The notes beneath the pieces are model-generated. The model did no database searches and was not told the DNA's origin. It saw only the letters and a program-made list of their open reading frames with translations. A stretch of DNA of 64,000 nucleotides, from contig NZ_JACXXN010000016.1 in the NCBI RefSeq assembly GCF_014904695.1, positions 62,001 through 126,000 of the forward strand. The letters run 5' to 3'. Origin of the DNA: Nostoc sp. MG11. Lineage in GTDB: Bacteria; Cyanobacteriota; Cyanobacteriia; Cyanobacteriales; Nostocaceae. A program made the position numbers and the translations under genes. This document shows positions 18,505-27,348 of this stretch, one piece after another; within the stretch, counting starts at the first letter, position 1; every line of letters starts with the position of its first letter.

Positions 18505-19385
18505 TGCAAAATCCGAGGTAAAACAGGTTGATGGCTTAAATTGCGAACGCAATTTAAAGCGTATTGCAGATAGTTTTTCAGTCCGTGAGTACCAGTTGCG
18601 ATCGCTCTAATTAAAATACCTTTATTTTGAGGTAGAATCGAGCTTGCGACCATAACACCGGGGCAATTAGCAGCTTCTAAATCTTCTAAATTTTTACTCA
18701 ATAACTGAAGGTTTCCCTGGGGTAAAATAACGATTAAATTACTTAAGACAGGAGCAGAAGCAAAGAGTTTGCAGTTTTTGAAAGCATTGTGTTTTCCTTC
18801 TAAGCGCATAGCATCGGTAAACCATAACTCTCCTTCAGAAGAAGTTACTTGTAAGCGGCTAGAGTAGTAGTCAAAATCGTAAAACTCTCCTCTAGCAATT
18901 CTCCCAGGTACAATGATTTCACTCAAAAAAAGTTTTCCTTGTGGATGACATTTAATGTGGGTTATTTGCTCAAAAGTTGCATCTTTGAAAAGAATGAGCG
19001 GTTCGGGGACAAACTCTAAAGTTGCTGCTTCGCCAATTTCAATTTCATAATGGGCAGTTGCTTTTGAAGCTGCGATCGGCATAGGATGAACTTTTGTCGC
19101 AGACTGATCGCTAAGGCAAAGATGAGTATTAGCGGCGAGTTGCAAGGAGATATTTAGCTGATCATTTGCCAGTAAGCCTGGAGAGGAACTGGTGATATAG
19201 AGATAAGTGTGATCAGGATTGGTAAGGTCAGAACGGAAGGTTCGAGAAATACCCAAAGGATAAGCAGTATACTGATGGCTGACAATCGTATGACCATTGC
19301 GATCGCACTCCAGCCTTAACTCTAAGTTTTTCGTTTGTTTTGGGATTTCCAACGTCGGCAAGTAATTCCTATGAACTATTAACAC
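18501..19385 (-). CDS. ureD: Urease accessory protein UreD (UreH)
   Basis: A 294-residue scaffold protein that binds apo-urease and recruits UreF and UreG. Family signatures are LITSSSPGLLANDQLNISLQ (as YITSSSPGLL in the sequence), LSDQSATKVHPM near residue 93, LEFVPEPLILFKDATF, and the C-terminal FRS-like helix. The start is GTG directly after the ureG TGA stop with no spacer, so translation is coupled. The stop overlaps ureE by four bases. Confidence 0.92.
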   Translation of the reverse strand: MLIVHRNYLPTLEIPKQTKNLELRLECDRNGHTIVSHQYTAYPLGISRTFRSDLTNPDHTYLYITSSSPGLLANDQLNISLQLAANTHLCLSDQSATKVHPMPIAASKATAHYEIEIGEAATLEFVPEPLILFKDATFEQITHIKCHPQGKLFLSEIIVPGRIARGEFYDFDYYSSRLQVTSSEGELWFTDAMRLEGKHNAFKNCKLFASAPVLSNLIVILPQGNLQLLSKNLEDLEAANCPGVMVASSILPQNKGILIRAIATGTHGLKNYLQYALNCVRNLSHQPVLPRILQ

Positions 19386-20018
19386 TCAGCTTTTTATTGC
19401 AGAAGGGCTGCGAAATAGAACAGTTTCCATAATAAAATTCACTACATCATCTAATCCTTTTCCTGTTTTGCAATTAGTATAAGCAATGGGTTTACCTTGT
19501 CGATATAAAGGAGCTTGTTGATGGATTAAATCTAAGTCAGCACCTACATAAGGAGCAATATCAATTTTATTGATTACTACTAAATTAGCTTGTGTAAAGC
19601 CAGGGCCTTTTTTACGAGGAATATCATCCCCCGCCCCCACATCAATTACAAAAATATATGAATCTACCAAATCGTAGCTAAAGGTGGAAGCTAGATTGTC
19701 ACCTCCACTTTCAATGAAGATAATATCTAGTTGCGGGTAAAGCAACTCCAAATCTTTCACCGCCAAGAGATTCATCGATGGGTCTTCTCGAATCGCAGTA
19801 TGAGGACAGCTACCCGTTTCCACGCCGATGATGCGTTCAGGAGGTAGAAAACCTCGACCTTTGAGACGGTCTGCATCTTCAGTGGTCAGCAAATCATTAG
19901 TGATTACTGCTACTTCAATACCTCTGTCCATCAAAATGGGGACGATACACTCTAGTAAAGCTGTTTTCCCACTACCGACAGGGCCTCCAATTCCTAATCT
20001 TGCTGCCGATTTCGACAT
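19386..20018 (-). CDS. ureG: Urease accessory GTPase UreG
   Basis: UreG hydrolyses GTP to drive nickel insertion into urease. The 210-residue protein has the P-loop GGPVGSGKTALLE, the CPH-type nickel site in ETGSCPHTAIREDPSMN, the switch FIESGGDNLASTFS, and VVINKIDIAPYVGADL for base recognition. A strong AAGGAG ribosome-binding site lies inside the end of ureB, 11 bases from the upstream stop. The large catalytic subunit gene ureC would normally lie between or near these genes but is absent here. Confidence 0.97.
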   Translation of the reverse strand: MSKSAARLGIGGPVGSGKTALLECIVPILMDRGIEVAVITNDLLTTEDADRLKGRGFLPPERIIGVETGSCPHTAIREDPSMNLLAVKDLELLYPQLDIIFIESGGDNLASTFSYDLVDSYIFVIDVGAGDDIPRKKGPGFTQANLVVINKIDIAPYVGADLDLIHQQAPLYRQGKPIAYTNCKTGKGLDDVVNFIMETVLFRSPSAIKS

Positions 20019-20029
20019 GGTTAATCTCC

Positions 20030-20401
20030 TTATAATGCTCCATTAATTCGTCCATCAAAACCATAAATCTCGCGTTTACCAACAAACGGGACTAACTCAA
20101 CTTCCTTAGCATCTTCATCTATTGGTTCAAATCTGACAGCTGTCCCGGCTGGAATATTTAAACGCATTCCTTTAGTTTTATCATTGGGACTAAATCGCTC
20201 AAATGGAACAATTATTCTTTCTTTACCCTGATAAGTAACTTCAGCAAATTGTAGTGCAGAGTTAACTTCATAAAAGTGAAAATGAGAACCCACTTGAATC
20301 GGGCGATCGCCTTTATTTACTACCGACAATATGATAATATCTCGCCCTGCGTTGATTTCGATTTCTCCGAGTTGAGTAATAATTTCTCCAGGAATCATCA
20401 T
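20030..20401 (-). CDS. ureB: Urease beta subunit
   Basis: The beta subunit of urease, which packs against the catalytic UreC. It starts [20 protein letters not shown] (ATG at 20398 or 20401) and shows [16 protein letters not shown] and [17 protein letters not shown]. At 123 residues it is about 20 longer than usual. The extra material sits between ALQF and KGMRLNI, where other UreB proteins have only a few residues. The rest is intact up to [11 protein letters not shown]. Two alternative ATGs are adjacent. Confidence 0.94.
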   Translation of the reverse strand: MMIPGEIITQLGEIEINAGRDIIILSVVNKGDRPIQVGSHFHFYEVNSALQFAEVTYQGKERIIVPFERFSPNDKTKGMRLNIPAGTAVRFEPIDEDAKEVELVPFVGKREIYGFDGRINGAL

Positions 20402-20427
20402 GATACTCCCAATTTGAAACTTGAAAA

Positions 20428-20757
20428 TTATAAGCGTGTCAGAGGAACAACAGACTTGCGAATTGGCTCGTGAACGGTGACTAATTTTGTTCCATCGGGA
20501 AAGGTAGCTTCTACTTGCACTTCATGAATCATTTCTGGAATCCCTTCCATAACATCCTCTTTACCTAGTAAAGTTGTTCCATAACTCATCAATTCTTCTA
20601 CGGTTTTTCCTTCCCTTGCGCCTTCTAATATCGCCGCAGATATATAGGCTACCGCCTCTGGATAATTTAGCTTTAGCCCTTTTTCTCTGCGTCTCTCTGC
20701 TACTAAAGCAGCGGTAAAAATCAGTAGTTTGTCTTTTTCTTGCGGTGATAGTTGCAT
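20428..20757 (-). CDS. ureA: Urease gamma subunit
   Basis: The small gamma subunit of urease. It starts [20 protein letters not shown] and shows [18 protein letters not shown], then [40 protein letters not shown] and VTVHEPI. At 109 residues it carries about nine residues after the usual VTVHxPI end ([10 protein letters not shown]). It is the first gene of the cluster, 26 bases before ureB, so the promoter should lie upstream of 20757. Confidence 0.95.
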   Translation of the reverse strand: MQLSPQEKDKLLIFTAALVAERRREKGLKLNYPEAVAYISAAILEGAREGKTVEELMSYGTTLLGKEDVMEGIPEMIHEVQVEATFPDGTKLVTVHEPIRKSVVPLTRL

Positions 20758-21271
20758 AATGGTTTTCTTTTTGTACTTAAGGTTTACATTATCAAACTAT
20801 AAGTTCGTTTAACTGAGATTTTGCACTAGTTCCAACAACTGGCTAGGAATGAATTCTCTGGCTAATAGCTAAAGTCTTGTTTAGAAGACTAACAAAGGGT
20901 TTTAGTTAAATGCTTGGTTAATGTTATTTTTTAACGAACCGCCTTCGCCTAGCGTCTCGCAGAGGCGCAGCGAAAAGTTCTGTAGGCGGAGAGAAGTCTG
21001 AGCGCCGGCGTCCGGCGATCAGAACTTCGGAGTTTCCCAACCTAGGAAACTTTTCAAGACAGAGGACGCAGAGAGAAGAAAGAAATGCTTAACTGAACTG
21101 TATTGCATCATAAATACTTGATCTCAAATCCAAGATCTAAGTTTTTTTGTTATGGTGATCCCAATGGAATTGTTAAAAACTTAGCAAGATGTCAATCAAA
21201 TGACTAGTCGATCATTTTGTATATTAAACTACAGATGCACACCGATAATTTATCTATGTGCATCTGTTTTA
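20758..21271. other. Intergenic region with dispersed GC-rich repeats
   Basis: About 510 bases with no gene. It should contain the ureA promoter. At about 20938-21055 is a GC-rich block unlike its surroundings (CGCCTTCGCCTAGCGTCTCG, AGAGGCGCAGCG, GCGCCGGCGTCCGGCG) of the short dispersed repeat type common in Nostoc. A related block lies at 35989-36031. Confidence 0.55.
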
Positions 21272-21676
21272 TTACTTGTTGGGTTGGGTGATACGCGCTT
21301 CAATATCTTCCAATGTTTGTAACAATAGACGAGTTGCTTGTAATTGCCAACCCCATTTCTGAATTCTGTAAGCTAATACAGTCCCCACTACAGCTGCTAA
21401 CAAGCCTATGGGTTGATTTAAAGAAACTCCCAATAACAAACCTAATCCGGCAATTCCCCAAAATGGTAAAGCTACGGCTTGTCTTTGTTCTTCAACAATT
21501 TGGGTAATTATATTAGATTTTATAGTAGCTAATAATGCCTCTTTGACTTGCCGTTGTTCTGTTGCCGATACTGTTATACCTATTTTACGACGCAGTTTTT
21601 CAATTTTACGGGCATCAGTGCTGTACTCAGTTAGTTCATCTTCTGCCATTTTCAGCAGTCGTTTGAGTTGCTCCAT
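21272..21676 (-). CDS. Small membrane protein with N-terminal helical region (hypothetical)
   Basis: A 134-residue protein. Residues 1-65 are charged and helical (MEQLKRLLKMAEDELTEYS, RKIEKLRRKIGI). Residues about 70-105 form a hydrophobic hairpin (FWGIAGLGLLLGVSLNQPIG, LLAAVVGTVLAYRI), and a short helical tail follows. There are no motifs of a known enzyme. It looks like a conserved cyanobacterial membrane protein of unknown role. It is divergent from ppsA. Confidence 0.7.
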   Translation of the reverse strand: MEQLKRLLKMAEDELTEYSTDARKIEKLRRKIGITVSATEQRQVKEALLATIKSNIITQIVEEQRQAVALPFWGIAGLGLLLGVSLNQPIGLLAAVVGTVLAYRIQKWGWQLQATRLLLQTLEDIEARITQPNK

Positions 21677-21865
21677 TGTGTATTACATCCGGTATTCTGA
21701 TACAGCCATTATCCCGAATAATTGTTAATGTTTCTTGACTAGAGTTTTGTATTTCATCTGGCAATCTAAAAATTATGCGACTGGCTCAAAATTCTAAAAT
21801 TGAATAGGGTAAAAATAATTAGGAATTAGGTACTAACAGGTTAAATATAAACTTAAAAGGTAATT

Positions 21866-24358
21866 ATGGAAACAGTATCTAAAAGCACTTTATCTTCGTC
21901 TGCCAAAGAGCGATCGCTCATTCTGTGGTTTGATGAAGTTGGCATTGGTGATATACCCTTAGTTGGTGGTAAGAACGCATCACTGGGTGAAATGATTCAA
22001 CAACTGTCACCCAAAGGTATTGACGTTCCTACGGGATTTGCTACCACAGCTTATGCTTATCGTTATTTCATCAAATCAGCAGGGTTAGAACCAAAGCTAC
22101 GCAAACTCTTTGCTGACTTGGATGTTGAGGATGTCAAAAATCTCCGAGAACGAGGGAAAAAAGCGCGATCGCTATTGATACACACACCATTTCCTATAGA
22201 ATTGCGAGAGGCGATCGCTACGGCATACCAAGTCTTAAGTGAGCGATACAATGCAGAGACAGATGTCGCGGTTCGTTCTAGCGCCACTGCCGAAGACCTT
22301 CCTGATGCTAGTTTTGCCGGACAGCAAGAAAGTTACCTGAATGTTGTCGGTACTGAAGGAGTTTTAGCAGCTTGCCATAAATGCTTTGCTTCCCTATTTA
22401 CCGATCGCGCTATTTCTTATCGCCACACCAAGGGATTTGATCACTTTAGCATTGCCCTTGCCGTTGGTGTACAAAAAATGGTGCGCTCTGATTTAGCAAC
22501 CTCTGGGGTAATGTTTTCCATTGATACAGAAACCGGATTTAAGGATGCTGCACTGATTACAGCAGCCTACGGTTTAGGAGAAAATGTTGTCCAAGGAGCC
22601 GTTAACCCAGATGAATACTATGTTTTTAAACCAACTTTAAAGGCAGGTTTTCGCCCAATTATTAATAAAAAATTGGGCAGCAAAGAACTCAAAATGATCT
22701 ATGATGACGGTTCCAAATTTACAAAGAATGTATCTGTATCAACCGCAGATAAAGGCAAATTTGCTATTACTGACGAAGAGATTTTACAACTAGCACGCTG
22801 GGCATCTTTAATTGAAGATCATTATTCTCAAGTCCACAGCATTTACACCCCAATGGATATTGAGTGGGCAAAAGATGGCATTACCAATCAACTTTTTGTT
22901 GTCCAAGCGCGTCCCGAAACCGTTCAGTCGCAGAAGACGGGGAATGTGTTGCGGACTTATCGCCTTGTAGGGAAAGCAGGGGAGCAAGGGAGCAGCGGAG
23001 CAGAGGAGCAAACAGAAAATACTGCACCTCTGCCTCTGGTAACTGGACGTGCAATTGGGGAAGCAATTAGTCAAGGGAAAGCGCATCTGATTTTAGACGT
23101 GCATAGAATCGACCAATTCCAAGCTGGGGAAGTGTTGGTGACAGAGAGAACTGATCCCGACTGGGAACCGATTATGAAACGTGCTAGTGCAATTGTTACC
23201 AACTCTGGGGGGCGCACCTGTCACGCGGCGATCATTGCGCGAGAATTAGGTGTACCTGCGATCGTGGGATGCGGCAATGCTACAGATATTTTGAAAACTG
23301 GTCAAGAGGTAACAATTTCTTGTGCTGAAGGGGAAGAAGGTAAAGTTTATCCAGGCTTATTACCTTTTGAAGTTCAAGAAGTTCCTTTAGAAGATTTACC
23401 TCGCACCCGCACCCAAATTTTAATGAATGTGGGTAATCCTCAAGAAGCATTAAGTTTATCTGCGATTCCCAACGATGGCGTGGGTTTAGCACGAACAGAA
23501 TTTATCATCGCCAATCAAATCCAAATTCATCCAATGGCGTTGATTCACTATGACTTATTAAAAGATGAATTTGTCAAAGCCAAAATTGCTGACATCACCG
23601 CACTTTACAACGATAAACCGCAGTATTTTGTAGATAAATTAGCCCAAGGCATAGGTAGAATTGCAGCGGCATTTTATCCCAAACCAGTAATTGTAAGAAT
23701 GTCAGATTTCAAGAGTAATGAATATGCGAACCTATTAGGTGGTCAACAGTTTGAACCCCATGAAGAAAACCCCATGCTAGGCTGGCGAGGCGCAGCGCGT
23801 TACTATGATCAAGGCTATAGAGAAGCTTTTGCTCTAGAGTGTCATGCCATCAAGCGGGTACGAGAAGAGATGGGTTTAACGAATGTCATCCCAATGATTC
23901 CCTTCTGTCGCACTCCCGATGAGGGACGTTTGGTGTTAGCAGAAATGGCAAAAAATGATCTCAAGCAAGGCGTTAACGATTTGCAGGTTTATGTAATGTG
24001 TGAATTGCCCAATAATGTAATTATGGCTGAAGAGTTTGCTGATGTATTTGATGGCTTCTCCATTGGTTCCAATGACCTAACTCAGTTAACACTGGGCATA
24101 GACAGAGATTCAGCATTGGTGGCGCGATTGTTTGATGAGCGCAGTCAAGGTGTGAAGCGAATGGTAAAAATGGCTATAGAAACTGCCAAAAAGCGCAACC
24201 GTAAAATTGGCATTTGTGGACAAGCACCCAGCGATTACCCAGAATTTGCCCAGTTTTTGGTTGAACAAGGAATTGACTCAATTAGCCTCAATCCAGATTC
24301 GGTTTTAAAGACGATGCTGGAAGTGGCAAAAGTCGAGAAAGAGTTACCCGCCCCATAG
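21866..24358 (+). CDS. ppsA: Phosphoenolpyruvate synthase
   Basis: PpsA converts pyruvate, ATP and water to PEP, AMP and phosphate for gluconeogenesis. The N-terminal ATP-grasp domain begins at FDEVGIGDIPLVGGKNASLG with VRSSATAEDLPDASFAGQQE. The swivelling domain has the phospho-His in SGGRTCHAAIIARELGVPA. The C-terminal PEP/pyruvate barrel has GWRGAARYYDQGYREAFALE and ends GICGQAPSDYP and beyond. The 830 residues exceed the usual length of about 800. A low-complexity insertion, AGEQGSSGAEEQTENTAPLP, lies at about 370-390 between the first two domains and is encoded by a purine-rich repeat. Confidence 0.96.
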   Translation: METVSKSTLSSSAKERSLILWFDEVGIGDIPLVGGKNASLGEMIQQLSPKGIDVPTGFATTAYAYRYFIKSAGLEPKLRKLFADLDVEDVKNLRERGKKARSLLIHTPFPIELREAIATAYQVLSERYNAETDVAVRSSATAEDLPDASFAGQQESYLNVVGTEGVLAACHKCFASLFTDRAISYRHTKGFDHFSIALAVGVQKMVRSDLATSGVMFSIDTETGFKDAALITAAYGLGENVVQGAVNPDEYYVFKPTLKAGFRPIINKKLGSKELKMIYDDGSKFTKNVSVSTADKGKFAITDEEILQLARWASLIEDHYSQVHSIYTPMDIEWAKDGITNQLFVVQARPETVQSQKTGNVLRTYRLVGKAGEQGSSGAEEQTENTAPLPLVTGRAIGEAISQGKAHLILDVHRIDQFQAGEVLVTERTDPDWEPIMKRASAIVTNSGGRTCHAAIIARELGVPAIVGCGNATDILKTGQEVTISCAEGEEGKVYPGLLPFEVQEVPLEDLPRTRTQILMNVGNPQEALSLSAIPNDGVGLARTEFIIANQIQIHPMALIHYDLLKDEFVKAKIADITALYNDKPQYFVDKLAQGIGRIAAAFYPKPVIVRMSDFKSNEYANLLGGQQFEPHEENPMLGWRGAARYYDQGYREAFALECHAIKRVREEMGLTNVIPMIPFCRTPDEGRLVLAEMAKNDLKQGVNDLQVYVMCELPNNVIMAEEFADVFDGFSIGSNDLTQLTLGIDRDSALVARLFDERSQGVKRMVKMAIETAKKRNRKIGICGQAPSDYPEFAQFLVEQGIDSISLNPDSVLKTMLEVAKVEKELPAP

Positions 24359-24460
24359 CCTTTCTCCTGGCCCGTGTTGAGTGAAAACTTGTAAAATCAG
24401 CAGGAGTGATGGGTTGCAACTTTGTAGTAGCGATCGCTCTTAATTTAGTTAAAGGTGAAG

Positions 24461-25063
24461 ATGACACCGCTTTTTGAAACCGAACGCTTGATTATTCGCA
24501 CTTGGATACCCGAAAGCGATGCTGAACAAGCGTTTGAAATTTATAATGACCCGGAAGTGACCTACTTTCTTGGTAATGGCGCTCGTGTTCCCACTCTTGA
24601 GTTGCAGCGTCAGCGCTTAATTGAAAACATTGAGCGATCGCGCCGACGCAACAATGGTACTGGATCTTGGGCAATTGTAGATAAACAAACTACAACAATT
24701 GTCGGAACTATTCTGCTTAAAGAATTACCAGAAAAAGATAGCTTACTCACTCATGATTATGAGGTAGGCTGGCACTTACGGCGAACTTCTTGGGGTAAAG
24801 GATATGCAACAGAAGCAGGGCAAGGTATGCTCAAATACGGATTTAGTATCCTGAACTTGCCAGTGATTTATGCAGTCGTAAAGCCAGAAAATCATGCCTC
24901 AATCCGTGTCACCCAAAGACTGAACATGAAACCAATGGGACGAACCAAGAATTATTACGGTATTGAACTGCTCTTATTTCAACTACATGCACCTGAAAGA
25001 ATAGAGGGGGAGCATGGGGAGGAGGGGAGCAGAAGGAGACAAGGAGGACAAGGAGGAGAATAA
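24461..25063 (+). CDS. GNAT-family N-acetyltransferase (RimJ/RimL type)
   Basis: A 200-residue acetyl-CoA-dependent transferase of the RimJ/RimL group. It starts MTPLFETERLIIRTW (ATG at 24461 with AAGG upstream; a GTG at 24455 is an alternative). The acetyl-CoA site region is GWHLRRTSWGKGYATEAGQG, with VKPENHASIRVTQRLNMKPM downstream. The substrate is unknown and could be a protein N terminus or a small amine. The last 20 residues (IEGEHGEEGSRRRQGGQGGE) are encoded by a purine-rich low-complexity repeat and look like a repeat-derived extension. Confidence 0.88.
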   Translation: MTPLFETERLIIRTWIPESDAEQAFEIYNDPEVTYFLGNGARVPTLELQRQRLIENIERSRRRNNGTGSWAIVDKQTTTIVGTILLKELPEKDSLLTHDYEVGWHLRRTSWGKGYATEAGQGMLKYGFSILNLPVIYAVVKPENHASIRVTQRLNMKPMGRTKNYYGIELLLFQLHAPERIEGEHGEEGSRRRQGGQGGE

Positions 25064-25080
25064 ATATTATCTCCTGTCTC

Positions 25081-25127
25081 TTGACTCTTGACTCTTGACT
25101 TTTGACTCTTGACTTTTGACTCTTGAC
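25081..25127. repeat. STRR heptanucleotide array (TTGACTY)
   Basis: About six and a half tandem copies of TTGACTC or TTGACTT, ending two bases before the mannosyltransferase start codon. This is the short tandemly repeated repetitive sequence type of heterocystous cyanobacteria. Related arrays are at 45182-45230 and 55279-55332. Confidence 0.9.
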
Positions 25128-25129
25128 AA

Positions 25130-26665
25130 ATGACAAAAAAGTGGTTTCAAATTGGGATAGTAGGTATATTTCTCCTCTCACTTGCCTTACGGTTTTGGGG
25201 ATTGGGGCGATTCAACACCCTGGTATTTGATGAAGTTTACTTTGCCAAATTTGGTAATAATTATCTCACCCACACACCATTTTTTAATGCTCATCCGCCG
25301 CTGAGTCAATATCTCATTGGCATCGGGATTTGGATTGGTAGCCATATTCCCTTTTGGAACGATACGCTCAATGGGCTAACAGGTTCATTGCGATCGCCTT
25401 GGGCTTATCGTTGGTTCAATGCCCTCACTGGCTCATTTATTCCTGTAATTATTGCTGCTATTGCCTATCAGTTAAGTCATCGCCGTAGCTTTGCAATACT
25501 TGCAGGTTTGTTCACTGCTTGTGATGGTTTATTTCTAGTTGAGTCTCGCTATGCCCTAAGTAATGTTTATATTGTCATTTTCGGTTTGCTAGGGCAGTGG
25601 TTTTTATTATTGGCATTGGATAATCAAAATCAACGCCGTTCTTTTTGGTTAGTTATTTCTGGCATTAGTTTCGGTGCATCAATCGCCACTAAATGGAATG
25701 GCTTATGGTTTTTATTAGGTGCTTATCTCATTTGGTTAGTAGCTTGGTTAATTCGAGGAATGTATTCTTTTCCCTCTCTTAAAATCCTTTCTTCATTTCC
25801 TTCATCACCACTAGCGCTAGTCAGACAAGGAAGATTCTTTTACAGCGAATGGTTTCGCAAGTTGGATGAAGAACCCCAACAAGTTGCAGTTCAGACGCCA
25901 CTTCAAAATCTTACTCAACTAAATCTTTTTCAGATGTTATTTTATCTGGGAATTATTCCAGTTTTAGTCTATAGCATCATCTGGATTCCCCACCTTCAGT
26001 TAGATAAGAATTATGGATTTATAGCAGTACATCAGCAAATTTTGAAGTTTCACCTCCAGATGGGTGGCAATAGTCCTAAAGTCCATCCTTATTGTGCTGC
26101 TTGGTATCAATGGCCTTTGATGACTCGACCAATGGCATATTATTATCAAACGGCTAAGAGTATTCAAGAGCCGTTACCTGTTATGGGGCCTCCGTTACCT
26201 TCTGGTACAGGAAAAATAGTTTATGATGTCCACGCAATGGGCAATCCCTTTTTATGGTGGTTTGGTGTTGCTGCCATTTTGTTTTTAGTAGGGATGCTGG
26301 TGTCGCAAATTGTGAGTTATTGGGTGAAGCAAAAGCGTTTTTCTGTGCCTGCGACTCTCAGTGTTGATACTTGGATTGCCCTGTATTTAGTGATAAATTA
26401 TGCTGCAAATTTATTACCTTGGGTAAAGGTAACAAGGTGCGTTTTTATTTACCATTACATCTGCGCTGTAGTGTTTGTCTTTTTAGCGATCGCCTGGTTT
26501 GTAGACCAATGCCTCCGCAGTTATTATCGAACACTCCGGGTAATCGGTGTCACTATTAGCTTTATTATTCTAGCTGCTTTTATTTTCTGGATGCCTATTT
26601 ACTTGGGTTTACCCCTCTCCCCTGAAGGTTATAAACTACGGATGTTGTTTAACTCTTGGATTTAA
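25130..26665 (+). CDS. PMT/GT39-family phospholipid carrier-dependent mannosyltransferase
   Basis: A 511-residue polytopic membrane glycosyltransferase, expected to transfer mannose from a polyprenyl-phosphate carrier to a protein or lipid. The N-terminal helix (IGIVGIFLLSLALRFWGL) is followed by the GT-C catalytic acidic pair in FDEVYFAKFG, then HPPLSQYLIGIG, typical of protein O-mannosyltransferases. Many hydrophobic segments follow. The C-terminal part has YAANLLPWVKVTRCVFIYHY, as in PMT_4TMC. The acceptor is unknown. The ATG directly follows the STRR array, with no obvious Shine-Dalgarno site. Confidence 0.9.
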   Translation: MTKKWFQIGIVGIFLLSLALRFWGLGRFNTLVFDEVYFAKFGNNYLTHTPFFNAHPPLSQYLIGIGIWIGSHIPFWNDTLNGLTGSLRSPWAYRWFNALTGSFIPVIIAAIAYQLSHRRSFAILAGLFTACDGLFLVESRYALSNVYIVIFGLLGQWFLLLALDNQNQRRSFWLVISGISFGASIATKWNGLWFLLGAYLIWLVAWLIRGMYSFPSLKILSSFPSSPLALVRQGRFFYSEWFRKLDEEPQQVAVQTPLQNLTQLNLFQMLFYLGIIPVLVYSIIWIPHLQLDKNYGFIAVHQQILKFHLQMGGNSPKVHPYCAAWYQWPLMTRPMAYYYQTAKSIQEPLPVMGPPLPSGTGKIVYDVHAMGNPFLWWFGVAAILFLVGMLVSQIVSYWVKQKRFSVPATLSVDTWIALYLVINYAANLLPWVKVTRCVFIYHYICAVVFVFLAIAWFVDQCLRSYYRTLRVIGVTISFIILAAFIFWMPIYLGLPLSPEGYKLRMLFNSWI

Positions 26666-27348
26666 TTTAAGGGCTATTGACCCAGATTTCTCACCACATC
26701 TTTTAAAGGTTTATAAAACCTAAATTTGTGCGTTTCGCACTGTGCTAAAATTGTCTACCCAAAAAAAGCTCGAAGCCTGTAGCTAAAGATTCCGAGATAA
26801 GCGATCGCAAAGCGTGTGAGAAATGCGGGTTGGGTAAATAGGGCATGGGGCATGGAAAGAATAATAACCCCTAACTCTTAACTTCACCAAAAGCGGCTGT
26901 TTCAGCCTTTACGACGTGCGGATAATGTGGGAAACATTCCTGGTATCGGCTTGGGGCTAGCTATCGCCAAAAAGTCTGTCGAAGCTCACAAAGACGAAAT
27001 GTAGTCAATAGTCAAGCATTCTTGTTCGAGATTGGTATTAGCTATATATACCCTTTTAAATTACAAAAATATTTTTACTTGTAAAAAAGTACTCAGTGAT
27101 AATACTGAGTAAGTGTATTTATTTAGCCTAACATTTTATGAAAATTTAACGGTTAATTTACGGAATTTACATATACGATTTGTAGCTTGATATATGCTTG
27201 ATTTATAATACATGTAATACATAAAACAATCAATGTGCGCTATTAGGGTAATGACTAGCCCTTAAAAAGATTTGTTTGTGAGTGTTTGATAAATTATACG
27301 TCAAGCACAAGGCATTTATGCGTCTACAAAACTAACAATTCTAAGTTT
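26666..27348. other. Intergenic region between mannosyltransferase and peptide-export operon
   Basis: About 680 bases. It holds a histidine-kinase relic at 26894-27004, short GGGGCATGG repeats near 26850, and a strongly AT-rich stretch (27050-27230) that probably contains the promoter of the HTH/exporter operon. No other gene was seen. Confidence 0.5.
26894..27004 (+). pseudogene. Relic of a histidine kinase ATPase domain
   Basis: A 36-codon open stretch ending in TAG reads RLFQPLRRADNVGNIPGIG, then LGLAIAKKSVEAHKDE. This is the F box to G2 box end of a HATPase_c domain (F-Q-P-x-R-A-D-N...GxGLGLAI.KK...H). No upstream sequence continues it: a stop lies a few codons before. It is a deletion remnant, not a working gene. 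Confidence 0.75.
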
